A DNA stretch of 64,000 nucleotides from Klebsiella spallanzanii (GCF_902158555.1 NZ_CABGGS010000045.1:1-64000); one strand, 5' to 3'. Counted from the stretch's first letter, positions 45,114-55,548 are shown. Numbers and translations: made by a program. Notes: a model not told the origin generated them from the letters alone.

Positions 45114-45116
45114 TTC

Positions 45117-45839
45117 GTGGCGACACTTTTTATTGCGGATTTGCATCTGCAAACGGAAGAACCGGCGATTACCGCCGGTTTTCTGCACTTTTTACAGGGT
45201 GAAGCCCGCAAGGCAGACGCCCTGTATATTCTTGGGGACCTGTTTGAAGCGTGGATCGGTGATGACGATCCGAACCCGCTGCATCAGCAAATTGCCTCAG
45301 CGATCAAAGCATTAACCGACTCCGGCGTCCCCTGCTACTTCATCCACGGCAACCGCGATTTTCTCGTCGGCAAGCGATTTGCCCGCCAAAGCGCGATGAC
45401 TCTGCTGCCGGAAGAGCAGCTTCTCGATCTCTACGGGCGCAAGGTGCTGATTATGCACGGCGATACCCTTTGCACCGACGACGCTGGCTATCTGGCGTTT
45501 CGCGCCAAGGTTCATTCCCCCTGGATCCAGCGCCTGTTTCTGGCCCTGCCGCTGTTTATCCGCCGCCGTATTGCCGCCAAAATGCGCGCCAACAGCAAAG
45601 CCGCCAACAGCAGCAAGTCGATGGAAATCATGGACGTGAACCCGCAGGCAGTGATTGACGTCATGGAGAAGCATCACGTCCAGTGGCTGATTCACGGGCA
45701 TACGCACCGTCCTGCCGTTCATCAGCTACAAGCCAACGACCAGACCGCTTATCGCGTGGTTCTTGGCGCGTGGCATAGCGAAGGTTCAATGGTCAAAGTC
45801 ACGCCAGAAGACGTCGAGCTGATTCATTTCCCTTTCTAG
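45117..45839 (+). CDS. lpxH: UDP-2,3-diacylglucosamine diphosphatase
   Basis: A 240-residue metallophosphoesterase in lipid A synthesis that cleaves UDP-2,3-diacylglucosamine to lipid X and UMP. The metal motifs are [31 protein letters not shown] and HGHTHRP. It starts at GTG 45117, three bases after ppiB, so both are one operon. Confidence 0.97.
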   Translation: MATLFIADLHLQTEEPAITAGFLHFLQGEARKADALYILGDLFEAWIGDDDPNPLHQQIASAIKALTDSGVPCYFIHGNRDFLVGKRFARQSAMTLLPEEQLLDLYGRKVLIMHGDTLCTDDAGYLAFRAKVHSPWIQRLFLALPLFIRRRIAAKMRANSKAANSSKSMEIMDVNPQAVIDVMEKHHVQWLIHGHTHRPAVHQLQANDQTAYRVVLGAWHSEGSMVKVTPEDVELIHFPF

Positions 45840-45946
45840 CGCCCTGCAAGCACAATTCTGAAAAAGCCCCTCCTGGCAACAGAATTGCTGTCTTTACGCT
45901 TAACCGCCAGGTTAGTTTTCAGCCAAATCACTCTCAAGGAACGAGC

Positions 45947-46276
45947 ATGCAAAAGTGGAGTCAGCCCCTGATTTGGGGAATGGTTATCGCCATCATCGCC
46001 CCGATTACGGTAAGTTTTTTCGGTCTGGCGTTTATCTATCTCGGTTCGCTCAGCGTAGTGGGAATCGCGGTTTTACTCTGGATCCTCTATTTTTACGCGA
46101 TTTATCTGCTCTGCACGCGTCCCCATGATGACCGCTTCGTGCAAATATACATGCTGATTATGAGTATTCTTATGCTGCCCTGGGGACTGGTGCTGGTTTT
46201 TACCTTTTTCGCCAGCGCGACCAAAGCCCACAACCAGCGAGTTTCATCAGATACCGATGAGACAAAAGACGCCTGA
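45947..46276 (+). CDS. Small inner membrane protein, unknown
   Basis: A 109-residue protein with three predicted membrane helices (WGMVIAIIAPITVSFFGLAF, VGIAVLLWILYFYAIYLL and MLIMSILMLPWGLVLVFTFF) and a short polar tail (SSDTDETKDA). AAGGA precedes the ATG. In E. coli K-12 lpxH and purE are adjacent, so this is an extra gene. Family not recognised. Confidence 0.65.
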   Translation: MQKWSQPLIWGMVIAIIAPITVSFFGLAFIYLGSLSVVGIAVLLWILYFYAIYLLCTRPHDDRFVQIYMLIMSILMLPWGLVLVFTFFASATKAHNQRVSSDTDETKDA

Positions 46277-46284
46277 CCATGCAT

Positions 46285-46300
46285 ACGCAACCGTTTTCCT
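46285..46300 (+). promoter_or_regulatory. PurR operator of purEK
   Basis: ACGCAACCGTTTTCCT matches the PurR consensus ACGCAAACGTTTGCGT at 13 of 16 positions. It lies 73 bases before purE, as in E. coli, where PurR with hypoxanthine or guanine represses purEK. Confidence 0.85.
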
Positions 46301-46372
46301 TACCGGGAGTTCATGCTATTCTCTGTGGCCTCTAAAGCAGTGTGAAACACACCCACAGGAGTTTTAAGACGC

Positions 46373-46882
46373 ATGTCTTCCCGCAATAATTCGGCGCGTA
46401 TCGCCATCGTGATGGGGTCCAAAAGCGACTGGGCTACCATGCAATTTACCGCAGAAATCCTTGATGCCCTGAACGTTCCGTACCATGTCGACGTGGTCTC
46501 CGCACACCGCACTCCCGATAAACTGTTTAGCTTCGCCGAAAGCGCAGAAGAGAACGGTTTTCAGGTGATTATTGCCGGTGCGGGCGGCGCGGCGCATCTG
46601 CCGGGCATGATTGCGGCGAAAACGCTGGTGCCGGTTTTAGGCGTACCGGTGCAAAGCGCAGCATTAAGCGGCGTTGACAGTCTCTACTCCATTGTCCAGA
46701 TGCCGCGCGGCATTCCGGTTGGCACTCTGGCGATCGGTAAAGCCGGGGCCGCCAACGCCGCCCTGCTGGCCGCGCAGATCCTCGCGCAGCATGATGCTGA
46801 ACTGCACCAGCGCCTGAGCGCCTGGCGTCAGGCGCAAACCGATGAAGTGCTGGATAACCCGGACCCGCGGGGTGCGGCATGA
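46373..46882 (+). CDS. purE: N5-CAIR mutase
   Basis: A 169-residue class I PurE that converts N5-carboxyaminoimidazole ribonucleotide to CAIR in purine synthesis. Motifs are [34 protein letters not shown] and VPVGTLAIG. Its stop overlaps the purK start as ATGA. Confidence 0.98.
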   Translation: MSSRNNSARIAIVMGSKSDWATMQFTAEILDALNVPYHVDVVSAHRTPDKLFSFAESAEENGFQVIIAGAGGAAHLPGMIAAKTLVPVLGVPVQSAALSGVDSLYSIVQMPRGIPVGTLAIGKAGAANAALLAAQILAQHDAELHQRLSAWRQAQTDEVLDNPDPRGAA

Positions 46883-47946
46883 AGCAGGTTTGCGTTCTCG
46901 GTAACGGCCAGCTAGGCCGGATGCTGCGCCAGGCCGGCGAGCCGCTGGGTATTGCGGTCTGGCCGGTCGGTCTGGAAGCCGACCCGGAAGCGGTGCCGTT
47001 TCAGCAGAGCGTGATCACCGCAGAGATTGAACGCTGGCCGGAGACCGCCCTGACCCGCGAACTGGCGCGTCATTCTGCCTTCGTCAACCGCGATGTCTTC
47101 CCGATTATCGCCGATCGTCTGACACAAAAGCAGCTGTTCGACAAGCTGGAACTCGCCACCGCCCCGTGGCAGCTTCTGGCGGATAAAAGCGAGTGGCCTG
47201 CGGTATTTGCTCGCCTTGGCGAACTGGCTATCGTTAAGCGCCGCGTCGGCGGCTACGATGGTCGCGGCCAGTGGCGTTTGCGGGAAAATGAAACCGCGCA
47301 ACTGCCGGATGAAAACTACGGCGAGTGTATCGTCGAGCAGGGGATTAACTTCTCTGGCGAAGTGTCGCTGGTCGGCGCACGCGCTCAGGATGGTAGCACG
47401 GTCTTCTACCCGTTGACCCGCAACCTGCATCAGGACGGTATTTTACGTGCCAGCGTCGCTTTTCCGCAGGCCAATGCCCGCCAGCAAGCGCAGGCGGAGC
47501 AAATGCTGTCGGCGGTTATGCATGAGCTAGGCTATGTCGGCGTGATGGCGATGGAGTGCTTTATCACTCCGGAAGGGTTGCTGATTAACGAGCTGGCGCC
47601 GCGCGTGCATAACAGCGGCCACTGGACGCAGAACGGAGCGTCTATTAGTCAGTTCGAACTGCATTTGCGGGCGATTACCAGCCTGCCACTGCCGCCGCCG
47701 GTAGTGAACAGCCCGTCGGTGATGATCAACCTGATCGGTACCGACCTGAACTACGACTGGCTGAAGCTGCCGCTGGTGCATCTGCATTGGTACGATAAAG
47801 AGGTGCGTCCGGGTCGTAAAGTTGGGCACCTGAACCTGACCGACAGCGATACCGACCGCCTGAGCGCGACGCTGGAAGCGCTGAAGCCGCTGCTGCCGCC
47901 GGAATACACCAGCGGTATCTTCTGGGCGCAGGCGCAGCTCGCATAA
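46879..47946 (+). CDS. purK: N5-carboxyaminoimidazole ribonucleotide synthase
   Basis: A 355-residue ATP-grasp enzyme that makes N5-CAIR from AIR, ATP and bicarbonate, feeding PurE. Visible features are [28 protein letters not shown], the acidic loop [20 protein letters not shown], and NLIGTDLN. Length matches E. coli PurK. Confidence 0.98.
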   Translation: MKQVCVLGNGQLGRMLRQAGEPLGIAVWPVGLEADPEAVPFQQSVITAEIERWPETALTRELARHSAFVNRDVFPIIADRLTQKQLFDKLELATAPWQLLADKSEWPAVFARLGELAIVKRRVGGYDGRGQWRLRENETAQLPDENYGECIVEQGINFSGEVSLVGARAQDGSTVFYPLTRNLHQDGILRASVAFPQANARQQAQAEQMLSAVMHELGYVGVMAMECFITPEGLLINELAPRVHNSGHWTQNGASISQFELHLRAITSLPLPPPVVNSPSVMINLIGTDLNYDWLKLPLVHLHWYDKEVRPGRKVGHLNLTDSDTDRLSATLEALKPLLPPEYTSGIFWAQAQLA

Positions 47947-47949
47947 TCC

Positions 47950-48115
47950 TGCCCGTCATCCCGGCTTGCGGCGCGCTGCGCCTTAGCCGGGCTATAAAAC
48001 CCTCTATGCGCACGGATTCTTCGGGTATTTTCCCGGAGGCGGTGCTGCGCACCTGTCCGGGCTACCCGATCGCACAATCTTGTAGCCCGGGCAGGCGCTT
48101 TGCGCCGCCCCGGGA
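47950..48115. repeat. REP/BIME-type repeats between purK and allK
   Basis: The 3' ends of two convergent genes are separated by GC-rich palindromic units: GGCTTGCGGCGCGCTGCGCC with TTAGCCGGGC, and TAGCCCGGGCAGGCGCTTTG with CGCCGCCCCGGG. These are typical REP sequences in opposite orientation (a BIME), known to stabilise mRNA ends and bind gyrase or IHF. Confidence 0.8.
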
Positions 48116-48138
48116 AAAGCGCGCACAATAGCCACCCA

Positions 48139-49032
48139 TCAGGGCTTGATGCAGGTTCCCGCCAACCCGGCCAGAGTGTCATCGATGCGCGATAGCGCAC
48201 CTATCCACGCTCGCTTGCCCCGGCGGCGCACGTAGCCGCTTACCGCCGCGATTTTCGGCCCCATTGCGCCGTCATCACGGGCAAACGGGGCCAGCTCTTC
48301 CGGCGTTGCTTCGCGGATCGGTCGCTGCATCGGAGTCCCCCAATGTTCATAGACCGCATCCGCGTCGGTGAGGATCACCAGGCCATCAGCATTAATCTGC
48401 TCTGCCAGCAGCGCGGCGGCGAGGTCTTTATCAATCACCGCCTCCGCACCCTGCCCGCTCTCCAGCACCGGAATTCCCCCGCCGCCGCAGCAAATCACCG
48501 CGTGACCTACGCCCAGCAGGCGCTCAATCGACTCGCTCTCCTCAATCCGCACCGGCGTCGGCGAAGGAACCACCCGGCGCAGGTACTTGCCATCGCGCTT
48601 CATCGTCCAGCCGTACTCCGCTTCAAGCTGTTTCTGCAACTCCGGATCGTAAACCGGGCCAATAAACTTCTCCGGCGATGAAAAAGCCGGATCGTTCGAG
48701 GCTACCGCAATGCGCGTCATCACCGTCGACACCGGCGGCATCTCTGGCTCCTGCGCCAGACGCTGGGCCAGCATATAGCCAATCATGCCCTGGCTCTCCG
48801 CCACCAGCACGTCCAGCGGATAAGGTTCAACATCGCGATAGGCCAGATTTTGCAGCGCCAGCAGGCCCACCTGCGGTCCGTTACCGTGAACAATCGCCAG
48901 CCGATAGTTCTGCACCAGGCGCGCCAGCGCCGGAACCGCGCTCTCAATATTGCGATACTGATTTTCAACGGTCAGCGCTTCCCCGCGCTGTAATAAAGCG
49001 TTGCCGCCGAGGGCAACCACCAGCGTTTTCAT
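48139..49032 (-). CDS. allK: Carbamate kinase of the oxamate pathway
   Basis: A 297-residue carbamate kinase (YbcF in E. coli) that turns carbamoyl phosphate and ADP into ATP, ammonia and CO2. Motifs are VVALGGNALLQRG, HGNGPQVGLL, VICCGGGGIPV and DKDLAAALLAEQI. It is last in the allFGHK cluster with 9-base gaps between the genes, so it takes the product of AllFGH. It matches the fermentative use of allantoin. Confidence 0.93.
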   Translation of the reverse strand: MKTLVVALGGNALLQRGEALTVENQYRNIESAVPALARLVQNYRLAIVHGNGPQVGLLALQNLAYRDVEPYPLDVLVAESQGMIGYMLAQRLAQEPEMPPVSTVMTRIAVASNDPAFSSPEKFIGPVYDPELQKQLEAEYGWTMKRDGKYLRRVVPSPTPVRIEESESIERLLGVGHAVICCGGGGIPVLESGQGAEAVIDKDLAAALLAEQINADGLVILTDADAVYEHWGTPMQRPIREATPEELAPFARDDGAMGPKIAAVSGYVRRRGKRAWIGALSRIDDTLAGLAGTCIKP

Positions 49033-49041
49033 GATTTTTCC

Positions 49042-49845
49042 TTAGATAATGTGTTGCGCTAACCAGAATCCCAGCAAGGTATCGGCGCCGGAGGTATGGC
49101 CCATCGCCAGCAGAGCTTCGATGGCGGGTTCAATACGTCGTCGGCGTTGCAGAGCATGAGCAAAATGCATTAGCGGCGAGGCAAAACGCCCCTCGCTGGC
49201 GTAGCGTAAATAGTTGACGCTCACCTGGGTCGTCGTCGCATGCAGATCGCCGGAAGCGCGAAAGAAAGTCCGCCCACCGTAACGGGACATTTGCCCCGCG
49301 CACCACGCCGCCAGCATCATGCCGATCAGCATATCGTCCAGACTCGGCGTCAGGCCCGGCCCTTTACCCAGCCATAATCGCCAGTCGATAGCATTGCCGG
49401 TCAGCGCCGAGGCAAAACAGTGGCGTAATTGCCGCAGCTCAGGATGCTGCGGCAGATGAATCGCCTGCGACAGCGGCCCGAACAGCCCGGTCTCTTCCGG
49501 GCGATTCATTAACGTTGCTGGCAGATAAGCACCATTAGGCTGATAACAAGGCCGTAGGGAGCAGCGCCGGCGCGGTGGCGACAGCAAAAGGCTATCGACC
49601 TGAATGCCGTTATCCCGCGCGAGCGGCAGCGCTCCCGCCCGCAGCGCCGCGTGTAAGCGGATAAAATCGCGATGGCGTAATACCCATCCGCCAGGGCTCA
49701 CCCCCTGCCCCTGATGATGAAGCGTCAGCAGCGCGCCGCCTTCAACATAGAGATTGATAGTGCGTTGCCAGAGGCCGCCGGTTCGCCAGGGCTGGCGATG
49801 GTCCGGCGCATCGACGCTGCCTATCAGCGGACGAATAGTCTCCAT
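49042..49845 (-). CDS. allH: Oxamate carbamoyltransferase subunit (DUF2877)
   Basis: A 267-residue DUF2877 protein, YlbF in E. coli. A recognisable segment is GKGPGLTPSLDDMLIGMMLA. With FdrA and YlbE it forms the oxamate carbamoyltransferase, which converts oxalurate and phosphate to oxamate and carbamoyl phosphate. It lies 9 bases from each neighbour. Function follows from reports on the E. coli cluster; the sequence shows only the family and the context. Confidence 0.9.
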   Translation of the reverse strand: METIRPLIGSVDAPDHRQPWRTGGLWQRTINLYVEGGALLTLHHQGQGVSPGGWVLRHRDFIRLHAALRAGALPLARDNGIQVDSLLLSPPRRRCSLRPCYQPNGAYLPATLMNRPEETGLFGPLSQAIHLPQHPELRQLRHCFASALTGNAIDWRLWLGKGPGLTPSLDDMLIGMMLAAWCAGQMSRYGGRTFFRASGDLHATTTQVSVNYLRYASEGRFASPLMHFAHALQRRRRIEPAIEALLAMGHTSGADTLLGFWLAQHII

Positions 49846-49854
49846 CGCGCCTCC

Positions 49855-51114
49855 TCAGCTCACGCCCAGCTCGTCCGCCAGCGCTTCCAGCGCCAGTTCG
49901 AAACAGGCCAACGGCGCTCTGACGGTCCCGGCGCCAATCTGGCCGATCCCCGCCTCTTTGTGGGCAATGCCGGTGTTGATAAGCGGAGTAATGCCGGTTT
50001 CAACCACCCGACGAATATCCAGGCCCAGACAGGCCCCCTGGAAATCCCATCCCGGAATTTGCAGCTGCATATTGCGCTCAAGGAAGATTTCCGCCATCTC
50101 CTCGGAAACGGATTTCGCCGCCTCCATTCCGCCCGCGCCGACAAAGCGCGTCACGCCTGGGGCCGCGATCATTGCCGCGCCGCCAATACCGAAGGTTTCG
50201 GTAATGGCGCTATCGCCCATATCCGGGTTGGCCTGCTCCTGAGAAAAGCCGGTGAAAAACAGCCCCTGCGGCGTATTGACCGGCGCGGTAAACCAACGGT
50301 CGCCCAGCCCGCTGACGCGGATACCGAACATATCGCCGTTGCGGGTCATCGCGGTGACGATACTGCCCGCACGAATTTGCGCCCCGCTATCCATCGCCGC
50401 TTTGCAGTAGGCCATCGCCAGGTTAAGGAAGAACTGATCGGTAATGGCAAGGAAGTCCATCACTTCAGCAATCTGCTGTTTGTCATGGTTGAGGCGCGCC
50501 AGATGCGGCGCCAGCGTGCGCATCAGCAGCGCGGAGGTGGCGATGTTGCGCTGGTGGAACTCATCCCCCATAGTGATGCCCTGCGCCATCATCGCGGTGA
50601 GGTCGATGCCGCGCTCCATCTGTTTCAGCGCCGCGCTGAGAACCGGCATCAGCACATCGCGCATCCAGCGCAGGCGCTGCTGGACGTCTTCGCCGTAAGC
50701 GCCGAAACGCATCACCTTGCCAATCCCTTCATTCAGATTGCAATACGCGCGGTTGCCTTCGGCGATGTTCTCCACCACCAGCATCGGCATATTTGGCGAA
50801 GTAATGCCGCCCATCGGCCCCACGGCGTTAACGTGATGGCAGGGAATAAAGGTAATCTCGCCGCTTTCCAGCATCGCATGGGCCGTTTTTTCATCCTGCG
50901 CCCAGCCTTCAAACAGACATGCGCCAATACAGGCCCCTTTCATCGGGCCGGTCATCTCCTGCCAGCGCATCGGCGGCCCGGCATGAAGCAAGGTTTTATT
51001 CTGATTCAACGCCCCGATTAAAGAACCCGCCGGCTTCACATCCAGCCAGTGCGGACGTGCATTACGAATTCGTTCTATTACTGCGTCATTGGCCTGCGCC
51101 ACTGATGTAAACAT
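49855..51114 (-). CDS. allG: Oxamate carbamoyltransferase subunit (DUF1116)
   Basis: A 419-residue DUF1116 protein, YlbE in E. coli. Conserved blocks are GAYGEDVQQRLRWMRDVLMP, GITMGDEFHQRN and GISPLINTG-like GITPLINTGIAHKEAGIGQI. It is a subunit of the same transferase as AllF and AllH. It lies between allF and allH. Confidence 0.9.
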   Translation of the reverse strand: MFTSVAQANDAVIERIRNARPHWLDVKPAGSLIGALNQNKTLLHAGPPMRWQEMTGPMKGACIGACLFEGWAQDEKTAHAMLESGEITFIPCHHVNAVGPMGGITSPNMPMLVVENIAEGNRAYCNLNEGIGKVMRFGAYGEDVQQRLRWMRDVLMPVLSAALKQMERGIDLTAMMAQGITMGDEFHQRNIATSALLMRTLAPHLARLNHDKQQIAEVMDFLAITDQFFLNLAMAYCKAAMDSGAQIRAGSIVTAMTRNGDMFGIRVSGLGDRWFTAPVNTPQGLFFTGFSQEQANPDMGDSAITETFGIGGAAMIAAPGVTRFVGAGGMEAAKSVSEEMAEIFLERNMQLQIPGWDFQGACLGLDIRRVVETGITPLINTGIAHKEAGIGQIGAGTVRAPLACFELALEALADELGVS

Positions 51115-51123
51115 AGAGACCTC

Positions 51124-52791
51124 TTATTGCAAACGTTCTAATAAACGAGCCAGTTTCTTATTCCCCCCGGCGATCGGCGCCCACTGATAGTGGACAACCG
51201 GCGTTCCGGCGGACTGTAAATCGAGCGCGAAGCTGCGCAGGCCAGCGTTGATCACCGCCACGCCGTCCAGCAGGGTGGCGCGCGGGGCCAGTTCGGCCAT
51301 CCGTTGCGGGCTAATCAGCGCGCTGGCGAGCAGGGTGGCTTCGGGAAGGCTGTCGACCACCACAATCCCCGCATCTTCAAGAACGGCTATCTGGCGGGAA
51401 CGGCACTGCGGATCGGTTTCGGTGCCGGTCACCGTCGCAATAACGTGCAGCGGATGACTATCATCCCTGAGCGCCCAGGCCCGCTGGCAAGCTGCCACCA
51501 GCGATTCAGCAGGATCGGCAGTCGCGCCGTAACCAATCACCACGTCCAGCAGCAGTACGCCAACCTGAGTTTGCTCACCCAGTTCAGCAATCAGCTGGTT
51601 GCGCAGCGAAGGGTCGATCATCGGATGCGGGCGGCCTACGGTGTAAAAATCATCGCCGAGGTCGACTATCTGGTGGCCCTGCGCATTGAGCATCATGCCC
51701 TGTGGATGATGTTCGTCAGGAGTGATACCCAGCCGTTCAGCGAGCAGCCCGGCGGATTCCGCGGCCAGCGTGCCGCCGGTGTACAAACCGCGAATCTGTT
51801 TTCCCGCCACCGCGGTCAGGGTTTCCTGATGGCGCACCACCCGCGCCAGCAGGCAGGCCAGACGCCCGGCTTCATCCAGCGTGCGGGCAAACCAGACGTT
51901 CTCATCGCGGGTAGCTTTCGGCGCATAGCCAAGAAACAGCGCCACTACCGGTTTACCGCTGCGCTTCATGGCGCTAACGATCTTCAGGCGCACCGCCTCG
52001 GCGGGCGGCTTAGAAACAAAGGCCAGCACCTGGCTCTGCCCGTCCTGCGTCAGCATTTCCAGCGCCGTTTGCGCGCTAATACCGCCCACTTCAGCGCTCA
52101 GGTCACGTCCGCCAAGACCAATCGCATGGCTGATTCCTTCGCCGCCGAGGACAATTTGCGAGACCAGTTCCTGAATGCCGGTACCGGATGCGCCAATCAC
52201 GCCGATATTGCCGTCCGGCGTGACGTTGGCAAAAGCCAGCGGCGTTCCGGCAATCATGGCGGTGCCGCAGTCCGGCCCCATCACCAGCAGCCCTTTATCG
52301 CGAGCACGTTTTTTGAGGGCGATTTCGTCCTCCAGCGTGACGTTGTCGGAGAAAATCATCACGTTTTTCTCACTGCTGAGCGCCTGGTGGGCTAACTCCG
52401 CAGCATACTCTCCAGCAACGGAAATCAAGGTCATATTGGCCTGAAGCAACTTTTGCGTGGCGCTTTGCCAGCGACGAACCACGCTGAGGCTCTGACTCTG
52501 CCCGCTCCCCTGCGCCAGGGCGCTGAGAGCTTCATCAAGACCAGCAATAACCATTTCCGTCACCGACGCATCCGCGCAATCGGTGCGGATCGCCACGCAA
52601 ATATCGTTCGGCGTCGCCGTGGCAAAATCGTCGTGCCAGAAACCGGTGGTTTCCAGCAGCGATTTATTGGCCGGTGTTCCCATCATGACCGAAACATCGT
52701 CGACATTTTCTGACTCACTCAGTTTTCTTGAAATAATCATTAAACTGACTGAATCCTGAAAACAGCCCTTTTTAATAAAGGCATGGATCAT
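51124..52791 (-). CDS. allF: Oxamate carbamoyltransferase subunit FdrA
   Basis: A 555-residue protein with the succinyl-CoA synthetase alpha-like fold: a CoA-binding Rossmann region (IGVIGASGTGIQELVSQIVL), GPDCGTAMIAG and the ligase-like VIGYGATADPAESLVAACQR. In E. coli it is FdrA, first found as a suppressor of dominant-negative ftsH. It is now assigned to oxamate carbamoyltransferase with AllG and AllH. First gene of allFGHK, divergent from allD across 440 bases that contain an ERIC element. Confidence 0.9.
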   Translation of the reverse strand: MIHAFIKKGCFQDSVSLMIISRKLSESENVDDVSVMMGTPANKSLLETTGFWHDDFATATPNDICVAIRTDCADASVTEMVIAGLDEALSALAQGSGQSQSLSVVRRWQSATQKLLQANMTLISVAGEYAAELAHQALSSEKNVMIFSDNVTLEDEIALKKRARDKGLLVMGPDCGTAMIAGTPLAFANVTPDGNIGVIGASGTGIQELVSQIVLGGEGISHAIGLGGRDLSAEVGGISAQTALEMLTQDGQSQVLAFVSKPPAEAVRLKIVSAMKRSGKPVVALFLGYAPKATRDENVWFARTLDEAGRLACLLARVVRHQETLTAVAGKQIRGLYTGGTLAAESAGLLAERLGITPDEHHPQGMMLNAQGHQIVDLGDDFYTVGRPHPMIDPSLRNQLIAELGEQTQVGVLLLDVVIGYGATADPAESLVAACQRAWALRDDSHPLHVIATVTGTETDPQCRSRQIAVLEDAGIVVVDSLPEATLLASALISPQRMAELAPRATLLDGVAVINAGLRSFALDLQSAGTPVVHYQWAPIAGGNKKLARLLERLQ

Positions 52792-52954
52792 AATAACTCC
52801 CCAATAATTGCACCCATTGCAATTGAATGAGCATGGTTAATCTGCCATCAGGCTAACGAGATAAATTTATTGTCGGCGTGACCAATATCACATGGGAATT
52901 ATTACAAGATGCTTTCAAATAAACGCCATAACATTATCTCGTAATTTTCAATGA

Positions 52955-53082
52955 ATATACCCTTCATACTTCAAGTTGCTTATGTGTTGGCTGCATTCGT
53001 TCACCCCAGTCACATAGTTATCTATGCTCCTGGGGACTCACTCCCTTGCCGCCTTTAAGCAACTCGAATTATTTTGGGTATA
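52955..53082. repeat. ERIC element
   Basis: A 128-bp imperfect palindrome bounded by TATACCC and GGGTATA. Its centre (CCAGTCACATAG and CTATGCTCCTGGGGA) is the ERIC consensus. It lies between the divergent allF and allD genes, so both promoters must lie beside it. The stretches 52800-52950 and 53085-53225 are AT-rich and probably promoter DNA. Confidence 0.93.
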
Positions 53083-53231
53083 GATTAACCGGGTCCCTTC
53101 TGATAAATCGGCGGTGATTATCAAATAAAATCTAACTAACTATTTTTACCAATACAGATCACAATTTAAGTTTATTTTCCCCGTATTTTAGTCGGCAGTC
53201 AGGCTCTACACCGTCGTTAAAAGGAAGACAG

Positions 53232-54281
53232 ATGAAAGTCAGTCGGGAAACACTTCATCAGCTTATTGCCAATAAGCTGAACACAGCAGGGCTTACTCAT
53301 GATCACGCGGATATTATTGCCGACGTGCTGGTTTATGCCGATGCCAGGGGAATTCATTCGCACGGCGCGGTTCGCGTTGAATATTATGCGGAGCGTATTT
53401 CAAAAGGCGGAACCAATCGTAACCCCACCTTCACCTTTGAAAAGAGCGGCCCCTGCAGCGGGATTTTGCATGCCGATAACGCCGCCGGTCAGGTTGCCGC
53501 CAAAATGGGTATGGAACAGGCGATAGAAATCGCCCGGGAAAACGGCGTGGCCGTGGTCGGCATTCGGCGCATGGGACATAGCGGCGCGATCTCCTACTTC
53601 GCGCAGCAGGCGGCCCGGGCCGGGTTTATCGGACTTTCGCTGTGTCAGTCAGACCCGATGGTCGTGCCATTTGGCGGCGCGGAAATCTATTACGGCACCA
53701 ACCCGCTGGCCTTTGCCGCACCCGGCGAGGGCGACGATATCATCACCTTCGATATGGCGACCACCGTGCAAGCCTGGGGGAAAATTCTCGATGCCCGCTC
53801 GCGTCATGAAACCATCCCCGATAGCTGGGCGGTGGATAAAAACGGCGCGCCGACCAGCGACCCGTTTGCCGTTCACGCCCTGCTGCCGGCTGCGGGACCA
53901 AAAGGCTACGGCCTGATGATGATGATCGACGTTCTCTCCGGCATTTTGCTCAACCTTCCCTTTGGCCGCCAGGTCAGCTCGATGTACGACAACCTGAGCA
54001 AGGGGCGCGAGCTGGGGCAGCTACATATCGTCATCAACCCGGAGTTTTTCTCCTCCAGCGCGTTATTCCGCCAGCATATCAGCGACACCATGCGCGAATT
54101 AAACGCCATTACGCCAGCCCCTGGATTTAACCAGGTTTATTACCCTGGGCAGAACCTGGATATCAATGAGAAAAACAGCGCCGTCGACGGTATCGAGATC
54201 GTTGATGAGATTTATGACTATCTGGTTTCGGACGCTTTATACAACCGCTCTTATGAAACCAATTCCCCTTTTGCTCAATAA
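53232..54281 (+). CDS. allD: Ureidoglycolate dehydrogenase
   Basis: A 349-residue NAD-dependent enzyme of the malate/L-lactate dehydrogenase family (LDH2). It oxidises (S)-ureidoglycolate to oxalurate. Visible features are VGIRRMGHSGAISYFAQQ, NPLAFAAPGEG and PKGYGLMMMIDVLSG. Length matches E. coli AllD. First of allDCE. Its product is the substrate of AllFGH across the divergent region. Confidence 0.96.
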   Translation: MKVSRETLHQLIANKLNTAGLTHDHADIIADVLVYADARGIHSHGAVRVEYYAERISKGGTNRNPTFTFEKSGPCSGILHADNAAGQVAAKMGMEQAIEIARENGVAVVGIRRMGHSGAISYFAQQAARAGFIGLSLCQSDPMVVPFGGAEIYYGTNPLAFAAPGEGDDIITFDMATTVQAWGKILDARSRHETIPDSWAVDKNGAPTSDPFAVHALLPAAGPKGYGLMMMIDVLSGILLNLPFGRQVSSMYDNLSKGRELGQLHIVINPEFFSSSALFRQHISDTMRELNAITPAPGFNQVYYPGQNLDINEKNSAVDGIEIVDEIYDYLVSDALYNRSYETNSPFAQ

Positions 54282-54302
54282 ATTAAAATACAGGAGTTGC
54301 GT

Positions 54303-55538
54303 ATGGCTAATTACTTTCGACAGGCAATTGAAGAGACACTGCCCTGGCTTTCCTCCTTCGGCGCTGACCCTACCGGAGGCATAACCCGCCTGCTCTACTC
54401 GCCGGAATGGCTACAGGCGCAGCAGGCGTTCAAGCAAAAGATGAGCGAAAGTGGGCTGGAGACGCGCTTTGATGAAGTCGGCAACTTGTATGGTCGCCTG
54501 CCAGGTTCGCGCTTTCCCGACGAAGTTATCCTTAGCGGCTCGCATATTGATAGCGTGGTCAACGGCGGTAATCTTGACGGCCAGTTCGGCGCGCTGGCGG
54601 CATGGCTGGCGGTTCACTGGCTGAAAGAGACCTACGGCGAACCGCTGCGTACCGTCGAAGTGCTGGCGTTAGCGGAAGAAGAAGGTAGCCGCTTTCCTTA
54701 TGTGTTCTGGGGCAGCAAAAATATCGTCGGCATCGCCAACCCGGCAGACGTTTGCGATATCAAAGACACCAAAGGCGTGGCTTTTGTTGATGCCATGAAG
54801 CAGTGCGGCTTCACGCTACCCGCCGCACCGCTGGCGCCGCGCCGCGATATAAAAGCCTTCGTTGAGCTGCATATCGAACAGGGCCGCGTACTGGAAACCA
54901 ATAAGCAGTCCATCGGCGTGGTCAACGCCATCGTTGGGCAGCGCCGTTACACCATTACCCTCAACGGCGAATCCAACCATGCCGGCACGACCCCAATGGG
55001 CTACCGCCGCGACACCGTTCATGCCTTCAGCCGCATCTGCTGTGAATCTATCGCCAAAGCAAAGGCCCACGGCGACCCGCTGGTTCTAACCTTCGGTAAG
55101 GTCGACCCGCAGCCGAACACCGTCAACGTGGTGCCGGGTAAAACGGTCTTCACCATGGACTGCCGCCATACCGATGCCCTTGAATTAACTGCATTTACTG
55201 AAGTGATTGAAGCCGATATGCGGCGGATCTGCCAGGAAATGGAGATCGGCATTGAGATTGACCTGTGGATGGATGAAGCCCCGGTTCCAATGGATAAGAA
55301 TCTGGTGGCTCAGCTCACCGCGCTTTGCGAAAAAGAGAAGGTGAATTTCCGCGTGATGCACAGCGGCGCGGGGCATGACGCGCAGATTTTTGCCCCCTGC
55401 TTCCCGACCTGCATGATCTTTATGCCGAGTATTAAAGGCATCAGCCATAACCCAGCGGAAAGCACGCATATTGACGATCTGGCGGAAGGCGTGAAAACCC
55501 TCGCATTAATGTTGCATCAACTGGCCTGGACTGAATAA
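54303..55538 (+). CDS. allC: Allantoate amidohydrolase
   Basis: A 411-residue M20-family metal hydrolase that turns allantoate into ureidoglycine, CO2 and ammonia. Metal ligands are visible in SGSHIDSVVNGGNLDGQFG, EEEGSRF, ELHIEQG and HSGAGHDAQ. I start at ATG 54303 with AGGAG 6 bases before, giving the E. coli length. Confidence 0.97.
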   Translation: MANYFRQAIEETLPWLSSFGADPTGGITRLLYSPEWLQAQQAFKQKMSESGLETRFDEVGNLYGRLPGSRFPDEVILSGSHIDSVVNGGNLDGQFGALAAWLAVHWLKETYGEPLRTVEVLALAEEEGSRFPYVFWGSKNIVGIANPADVCDIKDTKGVAFVDAMKQCGFTLPAAPLAPRRDIKAFVELHIEQGRVLETNKQSIGVVNAIVGQRRYTITLNGESNHAGTTPMGYRRDTVHAFSRICCESIAKAKAHGDPLVLTFGKVDPQPNTVNVVPGKTVFTMDCRHTDALELTAFTEVIEADMRRICQEMEIGIEIDLWMDEAPVPMDKNLVAQLTALCEKEKVNFRVMHSGAGHDAQIFAPCFPTCMIFMPSIKGISHNPAESTHIDDLAEGVKTLALMLHQLAWTE

Positions 55539-55548
55539 GGAAAAAATA

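Noticed and set aside
49714..51021. 435-codon plus-strand frame opposite allG/allH
   Set aside because: Crosses two genuine genes antisense; composition is that of a shadow frame.
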